Assembly: GCF_023716465.1 (NCBI RefSeq)
Contig: NZ_CP092415.1
Location: forward strand, 2,023,501-2,087,500
Length of the DNA: 64,000 nucleotides
Direction: 5' to 3'
Origin: Flagellimonas marinaquae
GTDB lineage: Bacteria > Bacteroidota > Bacteroidia > Flavobacteriales > Flavobacteriaceae
The position numbers and the translations under genes are program-made. Shown piece by piece: positions 8,669 to 17,180 of this stretch (its first letter is position 1; each line of letters starts with the position of its first letter). A model generated the notes under the pieces. It made no database searches and was not told the DNA's origin. It saw nothing but the letters and a program-made list of their open reading frames with translations.

Positions 8669-9256
8669 TTATTTTTTCCACTTGCCGCCACCTAGGTAGA
8701 AACCAAGGGATATGCCTAAGTATGAGTTTTTAATTTCCGCACCTTCACCTAAGTCAGTCTTGCCAATAAGATTATAAGTTGCAGCTAATCTAAATTTGCC
8801 AGCTTCAAAACCAGCTCTGATAAGGCCACCAAATTTGCCATCGACCTCAATATCTGCATCACCCTCTATATCTTCAATATCATCTATATCAAAACCTATA
8901 CTACCCAAAGAACTATAACCTACACCAGCTCCAAAAAAAGGAGCAAAAGAGGAACTTCCCGAGTTAAAATAGTAGTCAAATGTACCTGAGTAGGACATAC
9001 TTGCAGTTAGACTTGCCTCAGCAGATGCCGGGCCAACGTTTACATTTTTAGCCATTGCAGCAGACTCAAAACGTATACCAATATTCATGTTATCGGCTAT
9101 ATTGTACTTAGGCTCAATGGCAAATAAAATACCACCACCCCCACTGGGCATGGCATATCCGGCATCAAGACCTACACGGAATTTACCTTGTTCTTGTGCT
9201 TGGGCTACTTGTACTACAGCTAACATAAGTAGTAATGCATAAAAAATTTTCTTCAT
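8669..9256 (-). CDS. Small outer-membrane beta-barrel protein
   Basis: A 195-residue protein starting with a signal peptide (MKKIFYALLLMLAVVQVAQAQ). The mature part is built of alternating amphipathic strands rich in Gly/Ser/Tyr (FAPFFGAGVGYSSLG, GGLIRAGFEAGKFRLAATYNLIG) and ends with strand LGISLGFYLGGGKWKK, the pattern of OmpW/OmpA-type eight-stranded barrels. I moved the start from 9310 to 9256 so that translation begins with the signal peptide. An acidic loop (DIDDIEDIEGDADIEVDG) could be surface exposed. Function unknown. Confidence 0.85.
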   Translation of the reverse strand: MKKIFYALLLMLAVVQVAQAQEQGKFRVGLDAGYAMPSGGGGILFAIEPKYNIADNMNIGIRFESAAMAKNVNVGPASAEASLTASMSYSGTFDYYFNSGSSSFAPFFGAGVGYSSLGSIGFDIDDIEDIEGDADIEVDGKFGGLIRAGFEAGKFRLAATYNLIGKTDLGEGAEIKNSYLGISLGFYLGGGKWKK

Positions 9257-9344
9257 AATCAAAAGTTTAAATAATTTGGTAATGATTTTAACAATGGGGT
9301 CTCTCCCCAAAAAATTGGAGACGAAATAAGCATATCCTAGTGTT

Positions 9345-9452
9345 ATGGAGCATCAACAATTCACGAATGCCCTTTATGAACTAATAAATGATGCTTTTGA
9401 ATTGACGGTTGTAAATAGGGTACAGTACTTTAACCTATATTTGGACCAATGA
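9345..9452 (+). CDS. Possible 35-residue ORF overlapping trmN6
   Basis: ATG at 9345 opens MEHQQFTNALYELINDAFE and runs 35 codons to a TGA that overlaps the trmN6 ATG in an ATGA junction. The predicted peptide is amphipathic and helix-prone. The four-base overlap suggests translational coupling, but no family is recognised and such short ORFs arise by chance. Confidence 0.3.
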   Translation: MEHQQFTNALYELINDAFELTVVNRVQYFNLYLDQ

Positions 9453-10159
9453 AGCCTTTCAAATTCAAAGAATTTACGATCCATCAAGATCAGTCTGCTA
9501 TGAAAGTGGGGACGGATGGAGTTTTACTAGGAGCTTGGGCAAGCCTTGATCATGAACCCAATGCTATTTTGGATATAGGTGCCGGGACTGGCTTAATAGC
9601 ATTGCAATTGGCACAGCGATCCATGGCTGAAGTCATAGATGCCATTGAGTTGGATGATGCTGCCTATGAGGAATGTGTCGTTAATTTTGAAGCTTCACCT
9701 TGGGCGGACAGATTATTTTGTTACCATGCCGGATTTGATGAATTTGTAGACGAGATGGACGACCAATATGATCTTATTGTCTCTAATCCCCCTTTTTATT
9801 CCGAGAAAATGGATAGTGGTAATGTCTCGCGTGACCAAGCGAGGCAAAATAGCTCATTGCCGTTTGATGAATTGGTTGCTGGAGCCTCAAAAATGCTATC
9901 CAACAAGGGGGTTTTTGCAGTAATAATTCCTTTTAAGGAAGAAGCCGTTTTTATGGAAATGGCCAAGAATGTTGGTTTGTACCCGAACCGAATCACAAGA
10001 GTTAAAGGAAATCCGAATGTTGATAATAAAAGAAGTTTGATGGAATTCTCACACAATAATAATGAACCAAAAATGTATACATTGGTCATAGAAAATGGAA
10101 GACATCAATACACAGAAGAATACATTGCATTGACCAAAGCATTTTATTTAAAAATGTAA
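9449..10159 (+). CDS. trmN6: tRNA1(Val) (adenine(37)-N6)-methyltransferase (YfiC/TrmN6 type)
   Basis: A 236-residue class I SAM-dependent methyltransferase. The N-terminus FTIHQDQSAMKVGTDGVLLGAW is the family signature, motif I is LDIGAGTGLIALQLAQ, and the catalytic motif is SNPPFY, the N6-adenine type. The enzyme methylates A37 of tRNA-Val in proteobacteria; the same substrate here is inferred. The upstream boundary is a short overlapping ORF; glutaryl-CoA dehydrogenase follows 44 bases on. Confidence 0.9.
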   Translation: MKPFKFKEFTIHQDQSAMKVGTDGVLLGAWASLDHEPNAILDIGAGTGLIALQLAQRSMAEVIDAIELDDAAYEECVVNFEASPWADRLFCYHAGFDEFVDEMDDQYDLIVSNPPFYSEKMDSGNVSRDQARQNSSLPFDELVAGASKMLSNKGVFAVIIPFKEEAVFMEMAKNVGLYPNRITRVKGNPNVDNKRSLMEFSHNNNEPKMYTLVIENGRHQYTEEYIALTKAFYLKM

Positions 10160-10203
10160 CAATAAGCGAATGAAATGTTATATTTACTTAAAATTTAATC
10201 CGA

Positions 10204-11382
10204 ATGAAGCCTGATTTATTTGAAGCCCCAGATTACTACAATCTCGACGATTTACTTTCTGAAGAACATAAATTGGTTCGCGATGCTGCTCGCCAATGGG
10301 TAAAGCGAGACATATTGCCAATTATTGAAGAATATGCCCAAAAAGCGGAATTTCCAGAACAGATCATTGGTGGATTGGCCGAAATAGGAGCATTTGGGCC
10401 ATATATCCCAGAAGAATATGGAGGAGCCGGATTAGATCAGATCAGCTACGGATTGATTATGCAGGAAATCGAACGTGGTGATAGTGGCGTTCGTTCCACA
10501 GCTTCCGTGCAATCCTCATTGGTTATGTTTCCCATATTCGCCTACGGTACTGAGGAACAACGAAAAAAATATTTGCCCAAATTGGCAACAGGGGAGTGGA
10601 TGGGCTGTTTTGGTCTTACCGAACCCAACCATGGTTCCAATCCTGGGGGAATGGAAACCAAGTTTAAGGACGCTGGCGACCATTATGTACTGAACGGGGC
10701 AAAACTGTGGATTTCCAACTCACCATTCGCCGATGTGGCCGTAGTTTGGGCCAAAAATGAAGAGGGCAGGATTCACGGACTTATTGTGGAACGCGGAATG
10801 GAAGGGTTTTCCACTCCGGAAACACATAATAAATGGTCACTGAGGGCATCTGCCACCGGAGAGCTTATTTTTGATAATGTAAAAGTGCCCAAAGAAAATC
10901 TCTTACCGGGCAAAAATGGTTTGGGAGCGCCCCTAGGTTGTTTGGACTCGGCCCGATATGGAATTGCATGGGGAGCCATCGGGGCAGCTATGGATTGTTA
11001 CGATACGGCCTTGCGCTATGCCAAGGAACGTATCCAGTTTGGAAAGCCCATTGCCGCATACCAGCTGCAACAAAAGAAATTGGCCGAAATGATTACAGAA
11101 ATCACAAAGGCCCAGTTGTTGGCTTTTCGTTTGGGACAATTAAAGAATGAAGGCAAGGCGACCACCGCACAAATTTCGATGGCCAAGCGGAACAATGTGG
11201 AAATGGCCATTAAAATAGCCCGGGAAGCAAGACAAATGCTGGGCGGCATGGGTATAACCGGGGAATACAGTATTATGCGCCACATGATGAATTTGGAAAG
11301 TGTGATTACTTATGAAGGTACACATGACATTCACCTATTGATCACTGGTGCAGATATTACGGGAATCCAAGCGTTCAAATAG
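10204..11382 (+). CDS. gcdH: Glutaryl-CoA dehydrogenase (acyl-CoA dehydrogenase family)
   Basis: A 392-residue FAD enzyme that oxidises and decarboxylates glutaryl-CoA to crotonyl-CoA in lysine/tryptophan catabolism. Diagnostic segments are RSTASVQSSLVMFPI (substrate Arg region), CFGLTEPNHGSNPGGM (flavin and acyl contact) and the C-terminal TYEGTHDIHLLITGADITGIQAF, whose Glu is the catalytic base in GCDH. General acyl-CoA dehydrogenases differ at the Arg and at this C-terminal motif. It runs convergently into the YdeP gene with nine bases between the stops. Confidence 0.93.
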   Translation: MKPDLFEAPDYYNLDDLLSEEHKLVRDAARQWVKRDILPIIEEYAQKAEFPEQIIGGLAEIGAFGPYIPEEYGGAGLDQISYGLIMQEIERGDSGVRSTASVQSSLVMFPIFAYGTEEQRKKYLPKLATGEWMGCFGLTEPNHGSNPGGMETKFKDAGDHYVLNGAKLWISNSPFADVAVVWAKNEEGRIHGLIVERGMEGFSTPETHNKWSLRASATGELIFDNVKVPKENLLPGKNGLGAPLGCLDSARYGIAWGAIGAAMDCYDTALRYAKERIQFGKPIAAYQLQQKKLAEMITEITKAQLLAFRLGQLKNEGKATTAQISMAKRNNVEMAIKIAREARQMLGGMGITGEYSIMRHMMNLESVITYEGTHDIHLLITGADITGIQAFK

Positions 11383-11391
11383 AGGAGTAAA

Positions 11392-13692
11392 TCACAAAAT
11401 TTTTTCTACCGTAACCCTTATCGATTTGCTGATGGGGGTCTGACTTTTGTCGGCAAAATGGTTGTGGGGCACCAACATATTGGTCTCAGGAAAATAGGCG
11501 GCCATGTTCCCTTTGGGAATGTTATAGGTCACTACCAAGAATTTCTCTGCGGTACGTTGGATACCATCATAATGGCTGTGCAGATTGACCACATCCAATT
11601 GTGTCAACCCTTTTTCGGTCATATCCTCTTCATTCATAAAAACCACTCGGCGTTCGTTGTGGATGCCACGGTATCGGTCGTTCAACCCATAAATCGTAGT
11701 GTTGAATTGGTCGTGTGAACGAATGGTCATCAATAATAATTCATTTGCTTGCAACTCGTGGTCTGGCAAGGGGGTAATCGATAATTGCGCCATGCCATTC
11801 GGGAGCATCCTAAAATCTCGGTTACGGACATTGTTGGGCAAGTAGTATCCAAACCCTTTAGATTGCTCACTGGTATTCTGGAACCCTTTCACGGTTTTAT
11901 CGATCAATTTTCGGATGAGATTGTAATCCTGACCTAATTCATACCAGTTCATGGAGTGATTGCCTCTAAAATAGGTGTGTGCCAAGAGCGCAATAATCTC
12001 TGGCTCACTTTTGATATGCTCCGAAGCAGGTTTCAGTAGCCCTTTGCTCTGCCTTACTTTGCCCGTGCTGCTTTCCATGGTCAAAAATTGGAGCTCACCG
12101 TTTTTCTCATCTTTTTCGGAACGACCAAATGTGGGCAATACCAATGCAGTTTTGCCGGTTATCAAATGGCTTCGGTTAAGTTTGGTGCTAATTTGTACGG
12201 TCAACTCACAATTTTGAATAGCCTCTGCCGTGTATTTGGTATCCGAAGCCGCCATCACAAAATTACCGCCCAAACAAACAAATACCTTCGCCTTTTTTTT
12301 GTGCATTGCCTCAATGGCTTCCACGGTATCATACCCTTTTTCGGTGGGAGGATCAAAGTTGAGGTGTTCTTGAATTTTTTTGTTCAGCCTCTTGTTTACG
12401 TAGTGCATGATGCCTACGGAGCGGTCGCCTTGGACATTGCTGTGCCCTCGAACCGGACAAGTACCTGCAAAGGGTTTGCCCACGGCTCCTTTGAGCAGCA
12501 AAATATTAACGTATTCCTTGATGCAGTCCACTGCATTTTTATGCTGGGTGATTCCCATGGCCCAACAGATGACGATTTTGGAGTTTTCGGCCAACAGCTC
12601 CACCACCTTGTCAATTTTGTGCATATATACCCCGGTCCTTTGTTGAAGGCTCTCAACATCATAGCAATCCAAATCTTTTATCAGTTCATCATATCCATCC
12701 ACGTATTCCACAATAAATTCATGGTCAAGTACATTGTGGTTTTTGGCATCCAGCGCTACCAGTTTTTTTAGGATCAATTTGGCCAGGGCAACATCCTCAT
12801 TAATTTTGACAGGTAAGTGAATGTCGGCAATGGGCTGTCCGTTGCCCAACATGTCGGAAACACTTTGGGGATTTTTAAAGTTGACCAATCCTGTTTCGGC
12901 CAAGGGGTTGATGCTGATGACCTTGCCACCATTCTTTTTGCATTTTTCCAAAGCGGATAGCATTCTCGGGTGATTGGTCCCGGGATTTTGCCCTACAACT
13001 AAAATCACCTCTGCACCATAAAGGTCATCCAGTTTTACCGAGCCTTTGCCAATGCCCAAGGTCTCAGAAAGTGCCACGCCCGATGATTCATGGCACATAT
13101 TGGAGCAATCGGGCATGTTGTTGGTGCCAAAAGCTCTGGCAAACATGCCATAGAGGTAGGCAGCCTCATTGCTAGATCTACCGGAGGTATAAAAAATCGC
13201 CTCGTTTGGGTCCTTGAGTCGATGGAGTTGCTCCGAAATCAATTCAAAGGCATCTTGCCAAGATATAGCTTCGTAGTGTACACTGTTCGGTCTTAATACC
13301 ATCGGTTCAACGATGCGTCCTAATTTGTTGAGTTCAAAATCGCTGAGTCGGGAAAGTTCCTCAACGGAATGTTCTGCAAAAAAGTCGGCGCCGATATGGT
13401 CTCGGGTCGCTTCGTCGGCCAATGCCTTGGCCCCATTTTCACAATATTCCGCAATTTTTGATGGATTTTCGGGAACGGGCCATGCACAACTTGGACACCG
13501 AAAACCGTCCTCTTGGTTCATTTCCAGCAAACTGCGCATGGAACGCACTATCCCCATTTCCTTAAAACCGTGCCGTAGGGCTTCCTTTACGCCCAGAAGT
13601 CCAGCTGAGGTCTCCATGGGTTCCTTGAGGCGGAGCCCTGTAAATTTAATGTCCCCGGTAAGGGAAATGTTGCGTTTTGTTTCGTTCTCCAT
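11392..13692 (-). CDS. FdhF/YdeP-family molybdopterin oxidoreductase
   Basis: A 766-residue bis-MGD oxidoreductase of the YdeP type. Near the N-terminus FRCPSCAWP carries only CPSC, not the full four-Cys [4Fe-4S] site of formate dehydrogenase. FYTSGRSSNEAAYLYGMFARAFGTNNMPDCSNMCHESSG is the cofactor region, and a C-terminal beta-barrel domain begins near NELLLMTIRSHDQFNTTIYGLNDRYRG. The electron donor or acceptor is not known for this subfamily (YdeP is linked to acid resistance in E. coli). No fdhD is adjacent. The DUF7009 gene ends five bases upstream, so the two are likely one unit. Confidence 0.9.
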   Translation of the reverse strand: MENETKRNISLTGDIKFTGLRLKEPMETSAGLLGVKEALRHGFKEMGIVRSMRSLLEMNQEDGFRCPSCAWPVPENPSKIAEYCENGAKALADEATRDHIGADFFAEHSVEELSRLSDFELNKLGRIVEPMVLRPNSVHYEAISWQDAFELISEQLHRLKDPNEAIFYTSGRSSNEAAYLYGMFARAFGTNNMPDCSNMCHESSGVALSETLGIGKGSVKLDDLYGAEVILVVGQNPGTNHPRMLSALEKCKKNGGKVISINPLAETGLVNFKNPQSVSDMLGNGQPIADIHLPVKINEDVALAKLILKKLVALDAKNHNVLDHEFIVEYVDGYDELIKDLDCYDVESLQQRTGVYMHKIDKVVELLAENSKIVICWAMGITQHKNAVDCIKEYVNILLLKGAVGKPFAGTCPVRGHSNVQGDRSVGIMHYVNKRLNKKIQEHLNFDPPTEKGYDTVEAIEAMHKKKAKVFVCLGGNFVMAASDTKYTAEAIQNCELTVQISTKLNRSHLITGKTALVLPTFGRSEKDEKNGELQFLTMESSTGKVRQSKGLLKPASEHIKSEPEIIALLAHTYFRGNHSMNWYELGQDYNLIRKLIDKTVKGFQNTSEQSKGFGYYLPNNVRNRDFRMLPNGMAQLSITPLPDHELQANELLLMTIRSHDQFNTTIYGLNDRYRGIHNERRVVFMNEEDMTEKGLTQLDVVNLHSHYDGIQRTAEKFLVVTYNIPKGNMAAYFPETNMLVPHNHFADKSQTPISKSIRVTVEKIL

Positions 13693-13697
13693 TATGG

Positions 13698-14066
13698 TCA
13701 GTGTTGCAATTTTGGATTCGGATAATTGTCCGACTGGTCTTCTGCCCGATTCTCAAGGCAAGTAAAGTCTTTTTCCAATAGCAGATGTAATTTTTTACCG
13801 TTCGGAAGCTCCATTTCGTGTTCAAAACCTACGGTATGGTTGTGGAACCAATTTTTTCCATCAGTTTCTGGAACCATCAACATTATGGTGTGATTAGTAT
13901 AGGATGCCTGTAGTTGATTTGATTCTGGCGTCAGCTTGACCTGATACTGAAAAACATTGTCCGCCAATTCGGTTGTTTCCACGATGGAACCTGTTTCGGA
14001 GAGTTGTTTTACCTCACTTTGGGTCAATCTAAATCGTATGGAATTCCCTTTGATCCTAATTTTCAT
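13698..14066 (-). CDS. DUF7009 family protein
   Basis: A 122-residue soluble, beta-rich protein beginning MKIRIKGNSIRFRLTQSEVKQL, a pattern I associate with DUF7009. The start at 14066 is chosen because the longer frame (14123) would overlap the end of the second dnaE. It contains NWFHNHTVGFEHEMELPNGKKL and a terminal segment with one Cys (KDFTCLENRAED). It is tightly linked to the YdeP oxidoreductase and may be a maturation or partner protein for it; that is inference from linkage only. Confidence 0.7.
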   Translation of the reverse strand: MKIRIKGNSIRFRLTQSEVKQLSETGSIVETTELADNVFQYQVKLTPESNQLQASYTNHTIMLMVPETDGKNWFHNHTVGFEHEMELPNGKKLHLLLEKDFTCLENRAEDQSDNYPNPKLQH

Positions 14067-14106
14067 GTGCGCATTCAATTCGTCTTGGTAAGTTACGGCA
14101 TTCCGT

Positions 14107-17106
14107 TCACTTCTTCGAATCAAATAATTTTTTGCTCATTCTCATATCGGCATATCTAGGGTCCTGTACGTAGTTTTCTTTTTTCATTTTGATGACCTCA
14201 ATGCTCAGGAACCCGAATTCTTCCACGACTTTACCATAAAATCGGTAAATGCCCTTTCCCCTGAAATAATACTTGGCTGCCACGGGTGGGAAGAGCACCG
14301 TGTCGAACACTTCGCCGTGCTGGTCTACTAAAGTGGCAAAGTGCATGCGCTTGCCATGATGGGTGGAGGTGTTTTTTACCGTGACCAGATACCCATAAAT
14401 ATCGATGTACTTGTTGAGGTACCGTTCCAAGTCTTTTTGTCCGTTCGTGTTTTTGGGAGGCTCCTCCAATAATTCAAAAGGACTGCAAAGACAGAAGCCC
14501 AAAAGCTCCCATTGCTCAAAGGCGGTTTCCAAAGCCGTAGTGTTCAGTTGGGGCATTTGAAATTTTTGATGCCTTGGCGGAAAAAGCTTTGGGTGTTCCA
14601 ATCGGTCGTTTTTGGAGAGCATCAAATGGGCTTTCCAGAGTAATTCGTGCTTGTTGATTCCCGTAAAACGAAACGCATCAATACGGATCAAAATGGAAAG
14701 TTGCTCCATGCGGATAAATACTCGGTCCAAGAAATCTTCCAAAGAGGAAAAACTTCCGTGGAGCATCCGCTCTTTTAGGATGCGTTCCATGACCCTGCTC
14801 TCCAGGTCGCGGAGGTACATCATTCCCAAGTAAATGTGCTTGCCGTAAATGCGGTTGACGATCATACTTTTGTTCACGCAGGGCGGATGAATGGTCGCAC
14901 CCATCATTCGGGCATCGTGCACGTAGAATTCCGAACGGTAGAACCCGCCTCCATTATTGAGCACGGCCACCATATATTCCAAAGGAAAATAGGCCCTCAA
15001 AAACAAACTTTGATAGCTCTCCACGGCATAGGAGGCAGAGTGCCCTTTGGCAAAAGCATAGCCTGCAAAACTGGCCACTTGGTTCCAGATTTCTGAGATG
15101 AGGGATTCCGCGTAGCCCTTTTTCCTGCAATTGGAAATAAACTTGTCCTGTACTTTCTGGAACTCTTCCCGCGAGCGGAACTTACCGCTCATACCCCTTC
15201 GGAGTACATCGGCTTCGCCAAGGTCCAGACCGGCAAAATGATGGGCCACTTTGATCACATCTTCTTGGTAGACCATTACCCCGTAGGTGTCGGGCATAAT
15301 TTCCAACATCACGGGATGTGCCTTTTCCTCGGTTCGTCCTTTATTCCGATGGCGTAAAATATATTCCCGCATCATACCGCTTTTGGCCACACCGGGACGG
15401 ATAATGGAACTGGCGGCGACCAATCCCAGATAATTATCGACCTGTAGTTTTTTCAACAACATCCGCATGGCGGGCGATTCCACATAAAAACAGCCCATGC
15501 ATTGCGCGGTCTTGATCAAGTTGTTGATGACAGGGTCTTTTTTAAACCCTTTGATGTTGTGGATATCTATTCTGTCATATTTTTCAGGTTGGTTGTAGGC
15601 GACGATTTCCAGTGCTTCCTTGATTTTGCCCAGTCCCCGCTGACCAAGGATGTCAAATTTGTAGAGTCCCACATCCTCGGCAATGACCATATCGTATTGG
15701 GTAGTGGGAAATCCCTTTGGCGGTAAATGAGTAGCCGAAAACCAATGCAAAGGTTTGTCGCTGATCAAAATCCCCCCTGCGTGAATGCTCAAATAATTGG
15801 GTTTGCCCTTGAGCAAGCTGCCATATTTCAGTACGAGTTTTGATACATGGTCCAGTTGGTCGAAATCATATCTTCCCGCCAGTAAAAAATCAATTTCCTG
15901 TGGTGGAAGTCCGAACACTTTGCCTAATTCCCGAATTACGCCCCGCTCCTTGAAAGTGACATAGGTGCCGAGCAGGGCCACATGTTCAAAACGATTAAAA
16001 ATGTATTCCGTCATGGCAGGGCGATCTTTCCACGAAAAATCGATATCAAAGTCGGGCGGATTGGCCCGGTAAAGGTTGATGAACCGCTCAAAATATAAAT
16101 CAAGCTCCATAGGGTCCACGTCGGTGATGCGAAGGAGGTAGGCCACAATACTATTCGCACCACTGCCACGGCCTACATAAAAGAAACCTCTTCGTCTTGC
16201 TTCGGAAACAATGTCCCAATTGATTAAAAAGTAGGAAACGAAACCCATTTTTTTGATGAGATCCAGTTCTTTGGTCAATCGGTTTTTGATGGAGTCTTTC
16301 ACTTCTTCATATCGATAGGGGAGTCCTTTGGCACAGAGTTGGTCCAAGAGCTGTTCGTCTTCTTCAACGCTTCCCAAATAGGTTTTCAGGTTTTGAGGTT
16401 TTCTGTCCTTGGAAAAGTCAAAATGGATGCTGCACTTGTTGAGCAGTTTTTCCGTGTTTTCCAAAATAAAAGGGAATTCTGAAAAAGCAGCGGCCAGATT
16501 TTGGACGGGATACATTTTTTCTTCTTCGCTGGCCTCTTCTTCCTTTGGAAGTTTGCTCAATAGTAGATTATTGTCGATGGCCCTTAGCAATCTATGTGCG
16601 TTGAAATCCTGTTTGTTCCGAAAGGTAACGGGCTGCTGTACTACCAATTTGGTTGTGAGTAATACCAACTTGGAGAAAGGAAGCCTCCGCAGATCTTTGA
16701 TGGAGATTCCAACAAACTCATGGTCTTGAAAATGTTCCAGTTCGTTGAACAGCACTTGTTCAAAAGGATATACCACGAATGCATTTTTGAAATCGGGGGC
16801 ACGGTATGGAATTTCTGAACCATCATGAAGGTGGTGAGACAAAAAATCATTTAATTCCAGATACCCTTCGTTGTTCTGGGCAATGCCGATAAAGCAGGGT
16901 TGGGTTCCATTCCTAAAATCAATGCCTAAAATCGGCTTGATGCCGAATTCCGGCGCCTTTCGAACAAAGTTCAATCCTGCGGATGTATTATTGATATCGG
17001 TAAGTACCAGTTGGGTCACATGATTTTGTTGTGCCAATTCCAACAACTCCACCTCCGAAAAGGTCCCGAATCGTAAACTATAATATGTGTGGCAGTTGAG
17101 GTACAA
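14107..17106 (-). CDS. Second DNA polymerase III alpha subunit (DnaE2-like, no exonuclease)
   Basis: A 999-residue C-family polymerase without the fused exonuclease and OB-rich tail length of the main DnaE. The PHP region starts at residue 1 (MYLNCHTYYSLRFGTFSE). The palm has GRGSGANSIVAYLLRITDVDP and PPDFDIDFSWKDRP with three Asp, then YGVMVYQEDVIKVAHHFAG and GYAFAKGHSASYAVESYQS. Start codon appears to be TTG. Together with dinB 74 bases upstream on the same strand it resembles a damage-tolerance or mutagenesis cassette. DnaE2 in other phyla works with ImuA/ImuB, which are absent here. Confidence 0.9.
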   Translation of the reverse strand: MYLNCHTYYSLRFGTFSEVELLELAQQNHVTQLVLTDINNTSAGLNFVRKAPEFGIKPILGIDFRNGTQPCFIGIAQNNEGYLELNDFLSHHLHDGSEIPYRAPDFKNAFVVYPFEQVLFNELEHFQDHEFVGISIKDLRRLPFSKLVLLTTKLVVQQPVTFRNKQDFNAHRLLRAIDNNLLLSKLPKEEEASEEEKMYPVQNLAAAFSEFPFILENTEKLLNKCSIHFDFSKDRKPQNLKTYLGSVEEDEQLLDQLCAKGLPYRYEEVKDSIKNRLTKELDLIKKMGFVSYFLINWDIVSEARRRGFFYVGRGSGANSIVAYLLRITDVDPMELDLYFERFINLYRANPPDFDIDFSWKDRPAMTEYIFNRFEHVALLGTYVTFKERGVIRELGKVFGLPPQEIDFLLAGRYDFDQLDHVSKLVLKYGSLLKGKPNYLSIHAGGILISDKPLHWFSATHLPPKGFPTTQYDMVIAEDVGLYKFDILGQRGLGKIKEALEIVAYNQPEKYDRIDIHNIKGFKKDPVINNLIKTAQCMGCFYVESPAMRMLLKKLQVDNYLGLVAASSIIRPGVAKSGMMREYILRHRNKGRTEEKAHPVMLEIMPDTYGVMVYQEDVIKVAHHFAGLDLGEADVLRRGMSGKFRSREEFQKVQDKFISNCRKKGYAESLISEIWNQVASFAGYAFAKGHSASYAVESYQSLFLRAYFPLEYMVAVLNNGGGFYRSEFYVHDARMMGATIHPPCVNKSMIVNRIYGKHIYLGMMYLRDLESRVMERILKERMLHGSFSSLEDFLDRVFIRMEQLSILIRIDAFRFTGINKHELLWKAHLMLSKNDRLEHPKLFPPRHQKFQMPQLNTTALETAFEQWELLGFCLCSPFELLEEPPKNTNGQKDLERYLNKYIDIYGYLVTVKNTSTHHGKRMHFATLVDQHGEVFDTVLFPPVAAKYYFRGKGIYRFYGKVVEEFGFLSIEVIKMKKENYVQDPRYADMRMSKKLFDSKK

Positions 17107-17107
17107 T

Positions 17108-17175
17108 TTTCAATTATCAATGTTTGGTTGTCAATTATCAGTTAGCACTTGTTCATTGTTTATTGCTCATTGGAA
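17108..17175. repeat. Degenerate CAATT/TCATTG-type interspersed repeat
   Basis: The gap between dnaE2 and dinB is made of related short words (CAATTATCA twice, TTCATTG, TTTATTG, CTCATTG). The reverse complement resembles the repeats that bracket the broken four-helix-bundle gene at 34.0-34.4 kb. It looks like a remnant of the same small element family. Confidence 0.45.
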
Positions 17176-17180
17176 ATTGG

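Noticed and set aside
11392..13692. Formate dehydrogenase
   Set aside because: The N-terminal Cys set is incomplete and the sequence follows the YdeP branch, whose substrate is not formate with any certainty.
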